Below the pieces are notes generated by a model, which saw only the letters and a program-made list of their open reading frames with translations, did not search any database and had not been told where the DNA came from. Below, piece after piece: positions 13,201 to 13,942 of a DNA stretch of 13,942 nt. A program made the position numbers and the translations under genes. The DNA is taken from NCBI GenBank assembly GCA_021152595.1, contig JAGKVC010000082.1:1-13942 (forward strand), in the 5' to 3' direction. Source of the DNA: Clostridia bacterium (GTDB lineage Bacteria > Bacillota > Clostridia > Oscillospirales > Ruminococcaceae). Every line of letters starts with the position of its first letter. The stretch's first letter is position 1.

Positions 13201-13827
13201 AGCGCGCTGACGGAATGCCTTGACAGCATCCATATCGCACATTTCCTTCAGATCTTCATAATCCCAGACAGAGATCTTCTGGATCTCATGAGAGGTACGG
13301 AAACCGTCAAAGAAGTTGATGAACGGAACGCGGCTCTTGATAGATGCGAGATGTACAACAGCAGCGAGATCCATGACCTCCTGCGGGTTGGTCTCAGCGA
13401 GCATAGCGAAACCGGTCTGACGGCAGGCATAAACGTCGGAGTGATCACCAAAGATGTTCAGTGCGTGGGAAGCGACGCAGCGTGCAGAAACATGGAACAC
13501 GCAGGGCAGCAGCTCACCGGCGATCTTGTACATATTCGGGATCATGAGGAGCAGGCCCTGAGAAGCGGTGTAGGTGGTGGTCAGCGCACCGGCATTCAGG
13601 GAGCCGTGAACCGTACCCGCAGCACCAGCCTCAGACTGCATCTCCTCAACCTTAACGGTTGTACCAAAGATGTTCTTGACACCCTGAGCGGACCACTGGT
13701 CAACGTAGTCTGCCATCGGGCTGGAAGGCGTGATCGGATAGATACCGGCGACTTCCGTGAAGGCGTAGGACACATATGCAGCAGCATTGTTGCCGTCCAT
13801 CGTCTTCTTCTTACGAACGATAGCCAT
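10294..13827 (-). CDS. nifJ: Pyruvate:ferredoxin (flavodoxin) oxidoreductase
   Basis: The homodimer-type PFOR converts pyruvate and CoA to acetyl-CoA and CO2, passing electrons to ferredoxin or flavodoxin; it is the main pyruvate-oxidising enzyme of anaerobes and acts in the cytoplasm. The 1177 residues fit the full-length single-chain form. Landmarks: YPITPSSPMADYVDQW (30-45) with E64 in the pyruvate/TPP domain; RFGDQPIKSPYY (471-482) in the gamma domain; two ferredoxin clusters C697-C700-C703-C707 and C752-C755-C758-C762; proximal-cluster cysteines C817, C820, C845 and C1079; and the TPP motif GDGWAYDIG (970-978) to N1004. All expected cysteines are present. The start at 13827 follows GGAGGT at 8 bases and matches the family's MAIVRKKKTMDGN N-terminus; the longer frame to 13893 adds unsupported residues. 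It is monocistronic, with its own terminator. Confidence 0.97.
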   Translation of the reverse strand: MAIVRKKKTMDGNNAAAYVSYAFTEVAGIYPITPSSPMADYVDQWSAQGVKNIFGTTVKVEEMQSEAGAAGTVHGSLNAGALTTTYTASQGLLLMIPNMYKIAGELLPCVFHVSARCVASHALNIFGDHSDVYACRQTGFAMLAETNPQEVMDLAAVVHLASIKSRVPFINFFDGFRTSHEIQKISVWDYEDLKEMCDMDAVKAFRQRALNPEKPVMRGSHENGDIFFQHREACNSYYNAVPAIVEEYMDKVNAKLGTDYKLFNYYGAADADRVIVAMGSICDVAEEVIDYLNKKGEKVGIVKVRLFRPFSAEKLVEAIPATAKTIAVLDRTKEPGSLGEPLFLDVVAALNVTGRTGIKVIGGRYGLGSKDTPPASVFAVFAELAKADPKPQFTLGIVDDVTNLSLAEEEAPNTAAEGTIECKFWGLGGDGTVGANKDSIKIIGDHTDKYVQAYFQYDSKKTGGITISHLRFGDQPIKSPYYINKADFVACHNPSYILKGYKMVNDVKPGGVFLINCQWKPEELDQHLSADTKRYIAKNNIQLYLVNAIDLAQEIGLGKRTNTILQSAFFSLSKVLPEAEAIGYMKEKAQKFMKKGIEIVQMNEKAIDAGANAYVKVDVPAEWANAADDAAPAKIEGPEKLVKMVDSIMNPVGKMLGDTLPVSAFADHVDGTFEQGASAYEKRGVAVMVPEWNADTCAKCNRCAFVCPHATIRPFALTDEEAAAAPENIKIAPKPIVKTEYKYTLAVSAMDCMGCGVCIGVCPTKSLKMVARESQEPQQAVFDYCVAKVSEKEDVATDATVVSSQYKKPLLEFSGSCAGCAETSYARLITQLFGSRMYISNATGCSSIWGGPAATSPYTVDANGHGPAWANSLFEDNAEHGLGLYLGQKAIRDRLIEEVKEVAANENASDALKNAAAAYLDTVNDGKLNTAAADALVAELEKIADKCEKSADIVENKNYLSKKSVWIFGGDGWAYDIGFGGLDHVLATGEDVNIMVFDTEVYSNTGGQASKSSNIGQVAQFAAAGKAIAKKRLADIAMSYGYIYVAQIAMGADMSQTLKAIKEAESYQGPSLIIGYAPCEMHSIKGGMTNCQAEMEKAVKCGYWNNFRYDPRLAAKGQNPFQLDSKAPTESYQDFIMGEARYSALTRSFPERAKELFAKAEETAADRYAYLTKLAEK

Positions 13828-13835
13828 AAGAATGT

Positions 13836-13841
13836 ACCTCC
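13836..13841 (-). promoter_or_regulatory. Ribosome binding site that decides the nifJ start
   Basis: GGAGGT on the - strand lies 8 bases before the ATG at 13827. The alternative upstream ATG at 13893 would place this site inside the coding sequence. Confidence 0.9.
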
Positions 13842-13921
13842 ATTTATTATAATAGTATATGGGCTGTAAATCCGCATCGGGGATGGGGTACATCCGCGCC
13901 GGTGCAGAATTTCGCTTATCT

Positions 13922-13927
13922 ATTATA
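13922..13927 (-). promoter_or_regulatory. nifJ promoter, extended -10 (its -35 box falls outside the window)
   Basis: TATAAT on the - strand is preceded by TGG (extended -10). With a 17-bp spacer the -35 box would lie just past base 13942. The leader would be about 88 bases. A second TATAAT at 13846-13851 is close to the ribosome binding site and has no -35 partner. Confidence 0.6.
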
Positions 13928-13942
13928 CCACAAATTGCGCTG

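Noticed and set aside
10129..13869. A 1246-codon open frame on the + strand opposite nifJ
   Set aside because: It is exactly codon-aligned with nifJ and open only because nifJ avoids TTA, CTA and TCA. The translation is Cys/Leu/Asp-rich, has no family resemblance, and has no ribosome binding site.

Overview
The window reads like a chromosomal segment of a Gram-positive, anaerobic Clostridia bacterium, most likely a Ruminococcus-type member of the Oscillospiraceae/Ruminococcaceae. The reasons are Firmicutes-style ribosome binding sites (AGGAGG type), strong TTGACA/TATAAT promoters with 17-bp spacers, the ylxM-ffh and rpsP-khpA gene pairs, a homodimer-type pyruvate:ferredoxin oxidoreductase (anaerobic metabolism), and a dockerin-like calcium-loop module in the first, partial gene. 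The genus is inferred from these features, not proven.

Layout. 2-784 (+): the C-terminal part of a dockerin-like protein of unknown function, ended by a clear intrinsic terminator (819-858). 1005-1033: a perfect-consensus promoter that drives a gene cluster on the + strand: ylxM (1091-1420), ffh (1451-2830), a small two-helix membrane protein (2840-3109), rpsP (3182-3424) and khpA (3463-3696), closed by a terminator at 3729-3770. This is the co-translational targeting cassette (SRP GTPase and its YlxM partner) joined to ribosomal protein S16 and a KH-domain RNA-binding protein. The usual followers rimM-trmD-rplS are absent. 3799-3904 holds two more hairpins between the convergent khpA and serS. 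On the - strand lie serS (3932-5221) and an aspartate aminotransferase-like gene (5493-6776), each with its own promoter. 6777-8007 is a 1.2-kb stretch without a convincing gene, filled with repeats. 8008-10098 (+) is an EF-G-like translational GTPase with its own promoter and an elaborate terminator. 10294-13827 (-) is nifJ, with an extended -10 promoter element at the right edge of the window.

Most of the window is housekeeping: protein targeting, translation, amino-acid metabolism and pyruvate fermentation. I found no obvious defence system, prophage, IS transposase gene, CRISPR array, rRNA or tRNA. The most unusual content is in the intergenic DNA. A GC-rich hairpin element is present as two diverged copies in inverted orientation (about 7109-7236 and 7374-7502), with an extra copy of its head at 7032-7061. 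A second, AT-rich palindromic repeat family has a full copy at 5321-5437 and a half copy at 7659-7711. Among the proteins, the EF-G-like GTPase lacks the catalytic histidine and the switch-I threonine of canonical EF-G, SerRS has an unusual motif 3, and an uncharacterised small membrane protein sits directly behind ffh.

The main genes use almost no TTA, CTA or TCA codons. This produces very long but spurious antisense reading frames over each of them, including one of more than 1,200 codons over nifJ.
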